Below, piece by piece: positions 16,598 through 24,287 of a stretch of DNA of 27,052 bases. This DNA is from DAOTTX01 sp034437515 (GTDB lineage: Bacteria; Chloroflexota; Anaerolineae; Aggregatilineales; Phototrophicaceae), in contig DAOTTX010000295.1 in the NCBI GenBank assembly GCA_034437515.1, positions 1-27,052 on the forward strand. The letters run 5' to 3'. The stretch's first letter is position 1, and each line of letters starts with the position of its first letter. The notes under the pieces were generated by a model. That model was not told where the DNA came from and made no database searches. It saw nothing but the letters and a program-made list of their open reading frames with translations. The position numbers were made by a program, and so were the translations under genes.

Positions 16598-17473
16598 TCA
16601 CGGCTCTGTGGGTTGTGTGTTCACCACTTCGACGTGATGCAGCAACCCACGTTGATACCAACGGCGCAGCATCAATAGCTGGCGATCATATAAGATTTCC
16701 ATCGTGTCGATGCGCGTCCCCTGTGGTGTGTAGACCACACTTTCCAGCAGCCAGCCGAATCGCCTGGCTTTGCCGTAGAGTGGTTGCTGCATGGCCCCAC
16801 CGGGTAAGGTCAGTGTGCCCGTCAGGTCATATGTGCCGTCTCTGATGGCATGGTCAAGTTCGATAACCTGACCGTTGGCGTAGTCATCGGTGATTTGCGT
16901 GTCTTTATAACGACGTCTGATTGTGCTATCGAGTTTGTGCTTGCCAGCGGCTGCATAAAGATCACTGCTCCCCTGCCAGGTATCGTTCACGCTTTGGGGT
17001 CGCTCTGGCTGATCGAACACAGGCCAATTGTCGGTTTCGTCTACTCGTTCCGGATAGGCGATGCCGATGATATTGGCGATCATCTGACTGGCGTTGAAAA
17101 ATTTGCCGCCGGTGACCTGCCGTTCAGGTATTGGCATCAGTGCAAACGAAATGAAGTTGTGACCAAAGCGAGGCCATACCCCTTGACCGATCATCGCGCT
17201 TTCGCCGTAAGGTGTGCCGCTGCCAACCACATCCGGCCCATGATATTGACGTGTCATCCCCTGTTTGACCAGATCGAACGTCCATCTACCAGCGAACCGC
17301 CCCATTGGATGCTTATCGAGTTCGCCGGGTGTCTCCATCTGTTGGATAACGCGCAGTCGCCCGTCTTCCTGCGGTTCAAGGTGGCGATGCTGGTGGATAA
17401 TCCCGGCGAATGTTCCATCAGGATTGTAAACATATTCGCTGACCAACCAACGCCCGGTGAAATTATCACTCAT
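16598..17473 (-). CDS. Two-domain lipocalin-like protein of unknown function (copy B)
   Basis: This 291-residue protein opens with FTGRWLVSEYVYNPDGTFAG, a lipocalin-like first strand. In mid-protein it has YHGPDVVG and GQGVWPRFGHNFISF, and a second beta domain starts near residue 160 (NDTWQGSSDLY) and ends with MEILYDRQLLMLRRWYQ. It aligns by eye with the adjacent gene product (Y-R-GP-x-V-G, G-E, W-x-x-x-G-L/H, F-F-x-Y-x-x-P) and is a diverged paralogue. Last gene of the minus operon, overlapping its upstream neighbour by ATGA. No enzyme motif is seen. Confidence 0.7.
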   Translation of the reverse strand: MSDNFTGRWLVSEYVYNPDGTFAGIIHQHRHLEPQEDGRLRVIQQMETPGELDKHPMGRFAGRWTFDLVKQGMTRQYHGPDVVGSGTPYGESAMIGQGVWPRFGHNFISFALMPIPERQVTGGKFFNASQMIANIIGIAYPERVDETDNWPVFDQPERPQSVNDTWQGSSDLYAAAGKHKLDSTIRRRYKDTQITDDYANGQVIELDHAIRDGTYDLTGTLTLPGGAMQQPLYGKARRFGWLLESVVYTPQGTRIDTMEILYDRQLLMLRRWYQRGLLHHVEVVNTQPTEP

Positions 17474-18396
17474 GCGTTCTCCTGAAATTGGAGTAACCCG
17501 TATTGAACGCCGATCCTCGAACCACCCCGGTAAAAGTTATGCAGGATGGCCTTATGCTTGCAATCCGTACTGACCACCTCACGTTTCCATACTCTTATCT
17601 CATCATCGAGATGGTGAAATTGCCCGCTGAGTGCCCGCCCACCGACGAGGTTATAACTTCCGACGATGTTTCCGGTCGGCGTCCATCCTTGCCAGTTGTT
17701 CGTCTGTATAGTGATTTCGTGGGGTTCGGTGAGGAAAACGCCACCGTGAGTAGCTGATGTGATTGTCCTATCTACGTTTGTTATGATTGAATGACTATAC
17801 GAAGCGTTTTGCTGAATATCGAGATTTTCATCCAACACCGTCACTTCACCCGACCACACCCCCGGTTTGTGGATGAGAAGTTCACCGCGTCCGTTGGTCG
17901 GGTCGTCCGCCCGGTCTTTCGGCGTTCCGGGGATCATCATCGACTCTGGTACAAGTACTGGTGGGCCAGCCTCCGCATCCGACACGCGCTGATACTCACC
18001 GATGATCGTGTACATCAACTGCTCACCACGAGAAAGCAGGCTCAGCGAATATTGCTGCATTTTATCCGGTGTAACATACAGGAAAAACCGCTGAGAAAGT
18101 CCCCACTGCGCCCAATAATTGTTCGCATCGACCAGACCTTCGCCAAGCGCCTCGGCATAGCCCACATTGACCGGCCCACGATACAAGCGGTGTCGCTCGT
18201 GTGTTTCGATGACGTAATGTCCAGAAAGCATCAACGGCCCGGTGAATGACAGGTCAATCCGTAGTTGATTGTCGCTGATCTGCTGCACATTGCGTTGATC
18301 CAGCGCATGACCGAGAAACTGCCCATTCCCGTCGTAGACCTCCGCCGTGCCTGCCCAGCGCCCGACCCCCCGCTTAAACGTCGGCTTTTCGCTCAT
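17470..18396 (-). CDS. Two-domain lipocalin-like protein of unknown function (copy C)
   Basis: This 308-residue paralogue of copy B has a first domain starting GVGRWAGTAEVYDGNGQFLG and containing LYRGPVNVGYAEALGEG with YWAQWGLSQRFFLY. A second domain starts PGVWSGEVTVLDENLDIQQN and ends HNFYRGGSRIGVQYGLLQF. Both domains open with G-x-W and a short D-x-x-G-x turn, suggesting two fused barrels. It overlaps DUF3891 upstream and copy B downstream by ATGA. No signal peptide and no membrane segment. Function unknown. Confidence 0.7.
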   Translation of the reverse strand: MSEKPTFKRGVGRWAGTAEVYDGNGQFLGHALDQRNVQQISDNQLRIDLSFTGPLMLSGHYVIETHERHRLYRGPVNVGYAEALGEGLVDANNYWAQWGLSQRFFLYVTPDKMQQYSLSLLSRGEQLMYTIIGEYQRVSDAEAGPPVLVPESMMIPGTPKDRADDPTNGRGELLIHKPGVWSGEVTVLDENLDIQQNASYSHSIITNVDRTITSATHGGVFLTEPHEITIQTNNWQGWTPTGNIVGSYNLVGGRALSGQFHHLDDEIRVWKREVVSTDCKHKAILHNFYRGGSRIGVQYGLLQFQENA

Positions 18397-19223
18397 ACGA
18401 GTGATGCCCTGCGGAATGTATACATCTGCTCTTCGAGTGGCAGCGCATAGAAATAGTCGCTGAGGTCGTCCGGTGCTTCATCCGGTGAGAACGGCTTCAT
18501 ATAACGCCCGGTCGTCACCACGTTGAAGCGATCCACATTAAAAGGCCAGGGATAAAGTGTGATGATCCCCGATTCTTGATGCTTGGCTTCTAGCGTCACA
18601 TCATCGTCGATGCCACGCGGCACATGAATGAATGTCGTGTCTTCGACGGCATCCTGGTGGACGGTCTGAATATAGAGCGCCAGCGTATCGAAGAATTGCA
18701 GCAGTTTGTAGTTATGGAACAGGACGTTATCCATCGCCAATTCAGGGTGCCCGGTTTCGACTAACTCGGCTTTGAGCAGTGCTTGACGTTCGAGTTCGGT
18801 ATTAAGCATTTGCTCTACGCCTTCACGGAAGCCCTCGTCGATCATGTCGATGTAGATTTTATCTGATAGACCGTAGCGCCCATGATACAGGCCGTAAGTG
18901 TGCATACTGCTGATGATGCCGCTCAGCGGGTGGTGTTCCTGGTTGGCTTGCGGAGATTTATTGCCCGTTTCCACCAGCTTACGGGTCGGGGTCTGCGTCA
19001 GATGATAAGGCAGACGGGTTTTCGGGTCGAGTTGTGGATCACTATCAACATCAACCCAACCGTCATCATGATGGGCGGCGACATAGACCAGCGGTTCCGC
19101 CGGGTCGAGTGATGCGAAAGTCTCATTACCGAAGTGCGCCGCAAACACCCCGGAAGCCGCCGCGTGATCCACCTGCGTGACGATGAAATGCGATTGATCG
19201 GCTGGCGCGGTTTGTACGATCAT
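18393..19223 (-). CDS. DUF3891 family protein
   Basis: The 276-residue product fits DUF3891: VTQVDHAAASGVFAAHFG near the start, VAAHHDDGW with paired His-Asp residues, HHPLSGIISSMHTYGLYHGRYG in the middle, and FFDTLALYIQ with PWPFNVDRF towards the end. The His/Asp arrangement resembles a metal-binding site of HD-domain-like proteins, so a metal-dependent hydrolase function is possible but unproven. It sits between two lipocalin-like genes and overlaps both by ATGA, implying coordinated synthesis. Confidence 0.78.
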   Translation of the reverse strand: MIVQTAPADQSHFIVTQVDHAAASGVFAAHFGNETFASLDPAEPLVYVAAHHDDGWVDVDSDPQLDPKTRLPYHLTQTPTRKLVETGNKSPQANQEHHPLSGIISSMHTYGLYHGRYGLSDKIYIDMIDEGFREGVEQMLNTELERQALLKAELVETGHPELAMDNVLFHNYKLLQFFDTLALYIQTVHQDAVEDTTFIHVPRGIDDDVTLEAKHQESGIITLYPWPFNVDRFNVVTTGRYMKPFSPDEAPDDLSDYFYALPLEEQMYTFRRASLV

Positions 19224-19702
19224 CAGCCAACCCTCACGAAATCCTGAATCTGGTAAACATGGGTTTTGCCATCACGGATTTTGTGCGTGATGATGCGGCG
19301 GTTGTTCGGGTCGATGAAGTAGTGATTGTTGTACACGGTCGTGTTGGTCACACCCGACCAGATCGTAAACACATAGTTGTAAGGGGTTAACATGCTGCCT
19401 TCGATGCGCACAATGTCGCTCTCGCCATGCACAAACTTATCCTTCACATGCAGATCAGTATGGTAGACGGTTTCGCCAACTTCGTAGAGGTTCTCGAAAT
19501 GTTCGTGCAAGTGCCAGGTGGTTTTGTCCTCATTGACCCAATAACAGTCCATATGAACGGCACTGGCCTCGATGAAGTCACCTTGTGCGTTGAAGGTTTT
19601 GCATAATCCTTCCCAACGTGCCATAAAACACTGGTAGGGGTCCATCCAACTTGCCAGCGGACCGTAATGTTTTGCCTGTGTGTGCTCGCTGATTGTTTCC
19701 AT
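19223..19702 (-). CDS. Small lipocalin/calycin-like protein (copy D)
   Basis: This 159-residue protein has the calycin-like opening MARWEGLCKTFNAQGDFIEA and strands WHLHEHFENLYEVGETVYH and NYVFTIWSGVTNTTVYNNHY. It is a distant relative of copy A in size and strand order. ATG at 19702 is chosen because AAGGAGT lies directly upstream, four bases after the stop of the PPC gene; an upstream in-frame start would overlap that gene. His, Trp and Tyr are frequent, which would suit binding of an aromatic or metal-chelating ligand. Function unknown. Confidence 0.7.
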   Translation of the reverse strand: METISEHTQAKHYGPLASWMDPYQCFMARWEGLCKTFNAQGDFIEASAVHMDCYWVNEDKTTWHLHEHFENLYEVGETVYHTDLHVKDKFVHGESDIVRIEGSMLTPYNYVFTIWSGVTNTTVYNNHYFIDPNNRRIITHKIRDGKTHVYQIQDFVRVG

Positions 19703-19706
19703 CGTT

Positions 19707-20177
19707 CTACTCCTTACCTGATAAATCCCATAACTTGAGGCCAGTCCCCGCATGGTGACCGCGCCTTGCCGGTGCGCCGTCGTAAGCGGTCAGGGTAAAT
19801 TCAACGGCATAGACCACTGCCCGCGCCGCATGTCCCCCCACGACCGCGATGCCATGGGGCTGCGCGGCATCACGAAAGCTCACTGCCAGATGAATATGTA
19901 CGTGCAAATCGTCGTCGAGCAATGAAATCGTGCCATGCCCTGAGACGATCTCCAGCGCCCGTTTGAAGATTAACGGCTCACGGTGCATCTGCGCGGCGAA
20001 ATCATAGGCGGTGAATTCGACCTCGTGCAAGCCGCCGAGCATCTCAAACGTCGCGGTTTGGCTGTTGTGCGTACGAGCCGTCACTGCCAACGAGTCATGC
20101 AAATCCGCCCCATCGGTGATCGTCCCCATAAAGACACGGCTGCCCTGCGGGTTGATCTGCCGTGACCGCACATTCAT
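19707..20177 (-). CDS. PPC domain (DUF296 / AF0104-type) protein
   Basis: This 156-residue protein matches the PPC domain found alone in prokaryotes and fused to AT-hooks in plants. Visible features are FMGTITDGADLHDSLAV, ATFEMLGGLHEVEFTAYDF, SGHGTISLLDDDLHVHIHLA and VVGGHAARAVVYAVEFTL. The HxH plus GGH residues could bind metal, as in AF0104-like trimers. No DNA-binding hook is present, so an enzymatic or ligand-binding role is as likely as regulation. ATGA overlap with the peroxiredoxin gene fixes the start at 20177. Confidence 0.8.
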   Translation of the reverse strand: MNVRSRQINPQGSRVFMGTITDGADLHDSLAVTARTHNSQTATFEMLGGLHEVEFTAYDFAAQMHREPLIFKRALEIVSGHGTISLLDDDLHVHIHLAVSFRDAAQPHGIAVVGGHAARAVVYAVEFTLTAYDGAPARRGHHAGTGLKLWDLSGKE

Positions 20178-20659
20178 GCGCCGTTTTCGTCCAAAATAGC
20201 CAGTACCGCCTCGGAGTCATTCGCCGGGTCTACGCCCCAACGGGCATCAAGCACCGTACCATCCGGCCCGATGACCAACGTTGAACGGCGCACACCGGTA
20301 TAATCGAAGTCCTTATCGCCCAGAGTGACGGTGTGGTTACCCCACACGCCGTATGCATCCGCGACGGTGTGCGCGGCATCCGCCAACAACGTAAATGGCA
20401 ACTTGTACTTCTCTTTGAACGCCTTCTGCGCATCGACCGTATCCGGGCTGGCACCTAGCACCACGACATCACGTTCGGCGAAGGCAGCGTAGTTATCACG
20501 AAAAGTACAGGCTTGTGTGGTGCAACCGGGGGTATCCGCTTTGGGGTAAAAATAAAGCACGATCTTCTTGCCGTGAAAGTCAGAGAGCTTGACCGGCTTA
20601 CCACTTTCGGTCGTCACCTCAAAATCTGGGGCTTTCGATCCCACCTCAGGGAATGACAT
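20174..20659 (-). CDS. bcp: Thioredoxin-dependent thiol peroxidase (peroxiredoxin Q/Bcp)
   Basis: This 161-residue cytosolic peroxiredoxin reduces hydrogen peroxide and organic hydroperoxides. The motif TPGCTTQAC supplies the peroxidatic Cys46 and resolving Cys51, five residues apart as in the Bcp class. APDFEV, VLYFYPKADT and the C-terminal ILDENGA region complete the family. It leads a minus-strand operon of unknown-function genes and is divergent from the amidohydrolase gene. A stand-alone bcp is common; here it may protect against peroxides formed by the oxygen-using enzymes of the island, which is inferred. Confidence 0.93.
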   Translation of the reverse strand: MSFPEVGSKAPDFEVTTESGKPVKLSDFHGKKIVLYFYPKADTPGCTTQACTFRDNYAAFAERDVVVLGASPDTVDAQKAFKEKYKLPFTLLADAAHTVADAYGVWGNHTVTLGDKDFDYTGVRRSTLVIGPDGTVLDARWGVDPANDSEAVLAILDENGA

Positions 20660-20758
20660 TATCTATTTTCCTTTTCATCGCATCAACCTTGTGGCAGATT
20701 TGTATTGCATTTGATATTATATCATGACAAATAAGTTCGCAACGAATTGCTAGAGCAA
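20660..20758. promoter_or_regulatory. Divergent promoter region with perfect palindrome and shared motif
   Basis: The AT-rich space between bcp (minus) and the isochorismatase-like gene (plus) holds a perfect 13-bp palindrome TGATATTATATCA (20712-20724). It overlaps ATCATGACAA (20721-20730), a 10-mer also present at 2333-2342. ATTTGATAT (20709-20717) is shared with 10640-10648 in the other divergent region. These are candidate operators for the island's GntR-type regulator. Confidence 0.5.
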
Positions 20759-21394
20759 ATGGCTGACGACTTACAACAAAACTACGCCGGCGTCTTCGAT
20801 GGTAGGCTGGGATTCGGGCATAAACCGGCGCTGCTGGTCGTGGATTTCATCCGTGCCTATACCACGCCTAGATCGCCCCTCTACGCGGAGCCAGTCGTCG
20901 AAGCGGTGGCGCAAACGGTTGAATTGCTGCCGTTAGCCCGGCGAAAAGCGGTGCCGGTCATCTATACGAAAGTGCTCTACAACAAAAACGGACTCGACGG
21001 TGGCATCTTCGTACAGAAGGTACCGGCACTACGCCAATTGACTGATGGTGAACCGTTGGCGGAGATCGTCCCGCAACTCTCCCCTACTGATAATGATGTG
21101 GTGGTCACCAAGCAGTATGCCAGCGCGTTCTTTGGCACGTCGCTCGCCGCGATGTTGACCAGCATGGGTGTTGACACGCTCATCCTCACCGGTTGCTCGA
21201 CCAGTGGCTGCATCCGTGCGACAGCGGTCGATGGTATGCAGTACGGCTTCCGCGTGATCGTACCGCGTGAATGCGTCGGTGACCGCCACCAGGGGCCGCA
21301 CGAAGCCAACCTCTTTGACATTGACAGCAAATACGGCGACGTGTTGGACAAAGCCACCGTCTGCACGTATCTGAACGCAAGGGAAAACCAATGA
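20759..21394 (+). CDS. Isochorismatase-family cysteine amidohydrolase
   Basis: The 211-residue product has the catalytic triad of this hydrolase family: Asp29 in LLVVDF, Lys118 in VVTKQY and Cys151 in CSTSGCIRATAVDGM. The cis-peptide region precedes the Cys. The closest-looking members are N-carbamoylsarcosine or maleamate/ureidoacrylate amidohydrolases that release ammonia from amides. ATG at 20759 is used; a TTG at 20747 is possible. ATGA couples it to the CoA-transferase gene. A role in deamidating a nitrogenous intermediate into the dicarboxylate processed by the next two enzymes is inferred. Confidence 0.85.
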   Translation: MADDLQQNYAGVFDGRLGFGHKPALLVVDFIRAYTTPRSPLYAEPVVEAVAQTVELLPLARRKAVPVIYTKVLYNKNGLDGGIFVQKVPALRQLTDGEPLAEIVPQLSPTDNDVVVTKQYASAFFGTSLAAMLTSMGVDTLILTGCSTSGCIRATAVDGMQYGFRVIVPRECVGDRHQGPHEANLFDIDSKYGDVLDKATVCTYLNARENQ

Positions 21395-22587
21395 AAGCAC
21401 TAAACGGTATCCGTATGCTTGACCTCACCCATATGCTCAGCGGTCCCTACGCGGGGATGATGTTGGCGGATATGGGCGCGGAAACCATCAAAATCGAACC
21501 ACCCGGACGCGGTGAAGGCACCCGACGTCTGCTTGCCACTGACCCCGATAACAGCATTGACGGCATGGGGGCTTATTTCCTCACGTTGAACCGCAACAAG
21601 AAAAGCGTGACGCTCAACCTCAAAAGTGAAGCCGGGTTAGCCATCTTCTACGAGTTGGTCAAAACTGCCGATGTCGTATTGAGCAACTTCAGCGCCGGGG
21701 TAACGAAGAAGCTCAAAATCGACCATGCCACGCTAAGCGAAATCAACCCCCGCATCATCACCGGCAGCGTCACCGGCTTCGGGGAAACCGGCCCGGAAAA
21801 AGACCGTGTCGCCTTCGACATGGTTGCACAAGCGATGGGCGGCGGCATGAGCATCACCGGACAGCCCGATGGCCCACCTACCCGCGCCGGCATTCCCATT
21901 GGTGACCTGGGCGGCGGTTTGATGGGTGTGATCGGCGTGCTGGGGGCGTTGGTCGCCCGGCAGACCACCGGGCGCGGGCAGAATGTCGATATTTCCATGC
22001 AAGACGCGCAAATCTCAATGCTGAATTACATGGCGACCATGCATTTCTTGAGCGGACGAATCCCCGATAAGCTCGGCAACGCGCACTTCGTCCACGTGCC
22101 CTATAACACCTTTCCCTGTTCGGATGGCTACATCATCCTTGCAGTCATCACCGATGGCTTCTGGGAAAACTTGATGGGCGTGGTCGATCTGCCCGAACTC
22201 AATACCGAGGAAAACAAAGGTCAGCCGGGACGCTGGAAAAATCAGGACGAAATCAATCGAAAATTAAGCGACGTCTTCCAGACCAACACTCAAGACCACT
22301 GGATTAAACTGCTACGCGAGGCACGCATCCCCTGTGCGCCGGTTAACGACTTCGAGCAGGCGTTCAACGACGTGCAGGTGCAGGCACGCAATATGGTAGT
22401 CGAGGTCAAACATCCCAACGGTCAAACCTACAAAGTGCCGGGCAACCCGGTCAAACTCTCCGACACTTACGAAGACACCTACACCTCCCCGCCCGAATTA
22501 GGTCAGCACACCGACGAGATCTTGAAGGACTTACTCGGCAAATCCGAGGATGAATTAACGTCGCTGCGCGAACAAGGGGTGATCTAA
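21391..22587 (+). CDS. CaiB/BaiF family CoA-transferase (copy 2)
   Basis: This is a 398-residue class III CoA-transferase with RMLDLTHMLSGPYAGMMLADMGAE in family form, LNRNKKSVTLNLK, and catalytic Asp in RAGIPIGDLGGG. It is clearly a paralogue of the enzyme at 5027-6223 but diverged over most of its length, so the two probably use different acids. Flanked without gap by an amidohydrolase and an HMG-CoA-lyase-like gene. Confidence 0.9.
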   Translation: MKALNGIRMLDLTHMLSGPYAGMMLADMGAETIKIEPPGRGEGTRRLLATDPDNSIDGMGAYFLTLNRNKKSVTLNLKSEAGLAIFYELVKTADVVLSNFSAGVTKKLKIDHATLSEINPRIITGSVTGFGETGPEKDRVAFDMVAQAMGGGMSITGQPDGPPTRAGIPIGDLGGGLMGVIGVLGALVARQTTGRGQNVDISMQDAQISMLNYMATMHFLSGRIPDKLGNAHFVHVPYNTFPCSDGYIILAVITDGFWENLMGVVDLPELNTEENKGQPGRWKNQDEINRKLSDVFQTNTQDHWIKLLREARIPCAPVNDFEQAFNDVQVQARNMVVEVKHPNGQTYKVPGNPVKLSDTYEDTYTSPPELGQHTDEILKDLLGKSEDELTSLREQGVI

Positions 22588-22590
22588 CTG

Positions 22591-23490
22591 ATGCCGGAAA
22601 AACTACGCATCTGTGAGGTCAGCCCACGCGACGGCCTGCAAAACGAGAAAAATGCCGAGATCACCACTGCCGATAAACTGCGCCTGATCGATGGTCTGGT
22701 CGCGGCTGGCATTGATTACATCGAACTCACCGCGTTCGTGAACCCCAAGGCCGTGCCGATGATGGCGGACGCCGCCGAGGTTATGTCCGCTGTGCGAGAG
22801 AAATACCCCGCGCTCCACGCGACCGGGTTGGTCTTTAACGAGAAAGGCTATCAAAATGCGCTGGCTGCGGGGGCCAACGCTATCGCACTCGTTTTAATCG
22901 TACCGGACGAACTCAGCAAGAGCAACACCGGCAAGGTCGCGGCTGAATGGATCGACCGACAGCGTGCCATTGTAGAACAGGCCAAACGCGACGACATCTG
23001 GGTACGGGTGTACCTGGCTGGGGCGTGGGTGTGTCCTTTCAGCGGGCCGGTCGCCCCGGCGGATGTGCTGCTTTACGGCGACATTTTCTGGAAACTCGGC
23101 GTAGACGAACTCTGCGCGACCGACCCCATCGGGCACGCTCACCCGGCACAGGTCGAGTCCCTGTTGACTGAAATGGCGAGCCGCTACGATGTCGCCAAAC
23201 TTGCCGTGCATCTGCACGACACACTGGCGTTCGGGGCTGCTAACGCCTACGCCGCCCTTAAAGCGGGTGTACGTACCATCGACGCCAGTTTAGGTGGTTT
23301 GGGCGGTTGCCCGTTTGCACCGGGGGCCGCGGGTAACCTCGCCACCGAAGACCTGGTCTTACTGGCGGATAAAATGGGTTACGACACCGGCGTCGATCTC
23401 GATGCGCTGCATACTGCCGTCGCGGACTTCCGACCGACGATGGGCCGCGCTATCGGTGGGCGTAGCCGTACATGGTATGACACACGCTAG
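22591..23490 (+). CDS. HMG-CoA lyase family protein (copy 2)
   Basis: The 299-residue product carries EVSPRDGLQNE (Arg13, Asp14), the metal-binding HLHDTLAFG, and GGLGGCPFAPGAAGNLATED with catalytic-loop Cys240, closer to canonical HMG-CoA lyase than copy 1. The segment where HMG-CoA lyases usually have SASE-x-F reads VLIVPDELSKSNTGK, a difference near the substrate site. It starts three bases after the CoA-transferase stop. Its TAG overlaps the stop of the opposing tryptophan dioxygenase gene. Confidence 0.87.
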   Translation: MPEKLRICEVSPRDGLQNEKNAEITTADKLRLIDGLVAAGIDYIELTAFVNPKAVPMMADAAEVMSAVREKYPALHATGLVFNEKGYQNALAAGANAIALVLIVPDELSKSNTGKVAAEWIDRQRAIVEQAKRDDIWVRVYLAGAWVCPFSGPVAPADVLLYGDIFWKLGVDELCATDPIGHAHPAQVESLLTEMASRYDVAKLAVHLHDTLAFGAANAYAALKAGVRTIDASLGGLGGCPFAPGAAGNLATEDLVLLADKMGYDTGVDLDALHTAVADFRPTMGRAIGGRSRTWYDTR

Positions 23491-24272
23491 AGCCGTGACC
23501 GTATCACCCACAGATCAGGGAAAAACGGCTTGAGTGTGGTTTGTAGATAAGCCACACCTGCCGACCCACCCGTGCCGTGTTTGGTACCGATGGTGCGTTC
23601 GACCATCTTCACATGCCGGTAGCGCCACTCCTGCACGCCTTCATCGAGATCGACCAACAGTTCGCACAGCATCTCGCTGAGTGGATCACTGTGATAGATA
23701 TTGACCAGCACATCCTGTACGGCCTCATTCGGTTCGATGGGCTGTGTGACGTCACGTTCATTAACGGCTGACGGCAGCTCATAGCCCTGCTCACTCAGAT
23801 AGGCGAGAAAGGCATCCCACAGCGTCGATTCTTCGTAGCGCCGCTCGATGTTCGCTCGCCCTGTTGAACCTTCGCTGAAGTGTATGACCATGTTCTGTCG
23901 TTTGTGACCAAGCACAAATTCCAGTTCACGAAACTGGTAGGACTGAAACCCGCTGGACGACGCCAGATAACGTCGAAACGCGCTGAATTCCAACGGTGAC
24001 ATCGTCTCTAAAACGTCGATCTGCGCGACGACGGTCTTTAAAATTTTCAGCACCCGTTTGATCGTCTTCATCACACTGCTGGCATCCCCGGCGTATAAAA
24101 GCCGTTTGGCATGGTCAGTCTCATGCAGCATTTGCTTGAACCACAACTCATACACTTGATGAATAACGATAAACAACATCTCGTCGTGCTCAGGTTCACC
24201 AGAGAGCAGCACCTGTGCGTTCAAGATTTCATCGAGATGCAGATATGAGGCATAAGTTAAGTCCGCAGACAT
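23487..24272 (-). CDS. kynA: Tryptophan 2,3-dioxygenase
   Basis: This 261-residue heme dioxygenase opens the indole ring of L-tryptophan to N-formylkynurenine. Family motifs are LTYASYLHLDEIL, HDEMLFIVIHQVYELWFKQ (Phe34 and His38 in the active site), SSGFQSYQFRELE with substrate-binding Arg115, the proximal heme ligand His220 in EWRYRHVKMVER, and GTGGSAGVAYL with Thr234. His220 to Thr234 spacing equals that in characterised enzymes. It is last in the operon with a GntR regulator and a dihydropyrimidinase-like gene. No kynurenine formamidase or kynureninase is recognisable nearby. Confidence 0.93.
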   Translation of the reverse strand: MSADLTYASYLHLDEILNAQVLLSGEPEHDEMLFIVIHQVYELWFKQMLHETDHAKRLLYAGDASSVMKTIKRVLKILKTVVAQIDVLETMSPLEFSAFRRYLASSSGFQSYQFRELEFVLGHKRQNMVIHFSEGSTGRANIERRYEESTLWDAFLAYLSEQGYELPSAVNERDVTQPIEPNEAVQDVLVNIYHSDPLSEMLCELLVDLDEGVQEWRYRHVKMVERTIGTKHGTGGSAGVAYLQTTLKPFFPDLWVIRSRL

Positions 24273-24287
24273 CTTATCACCTGTTTC

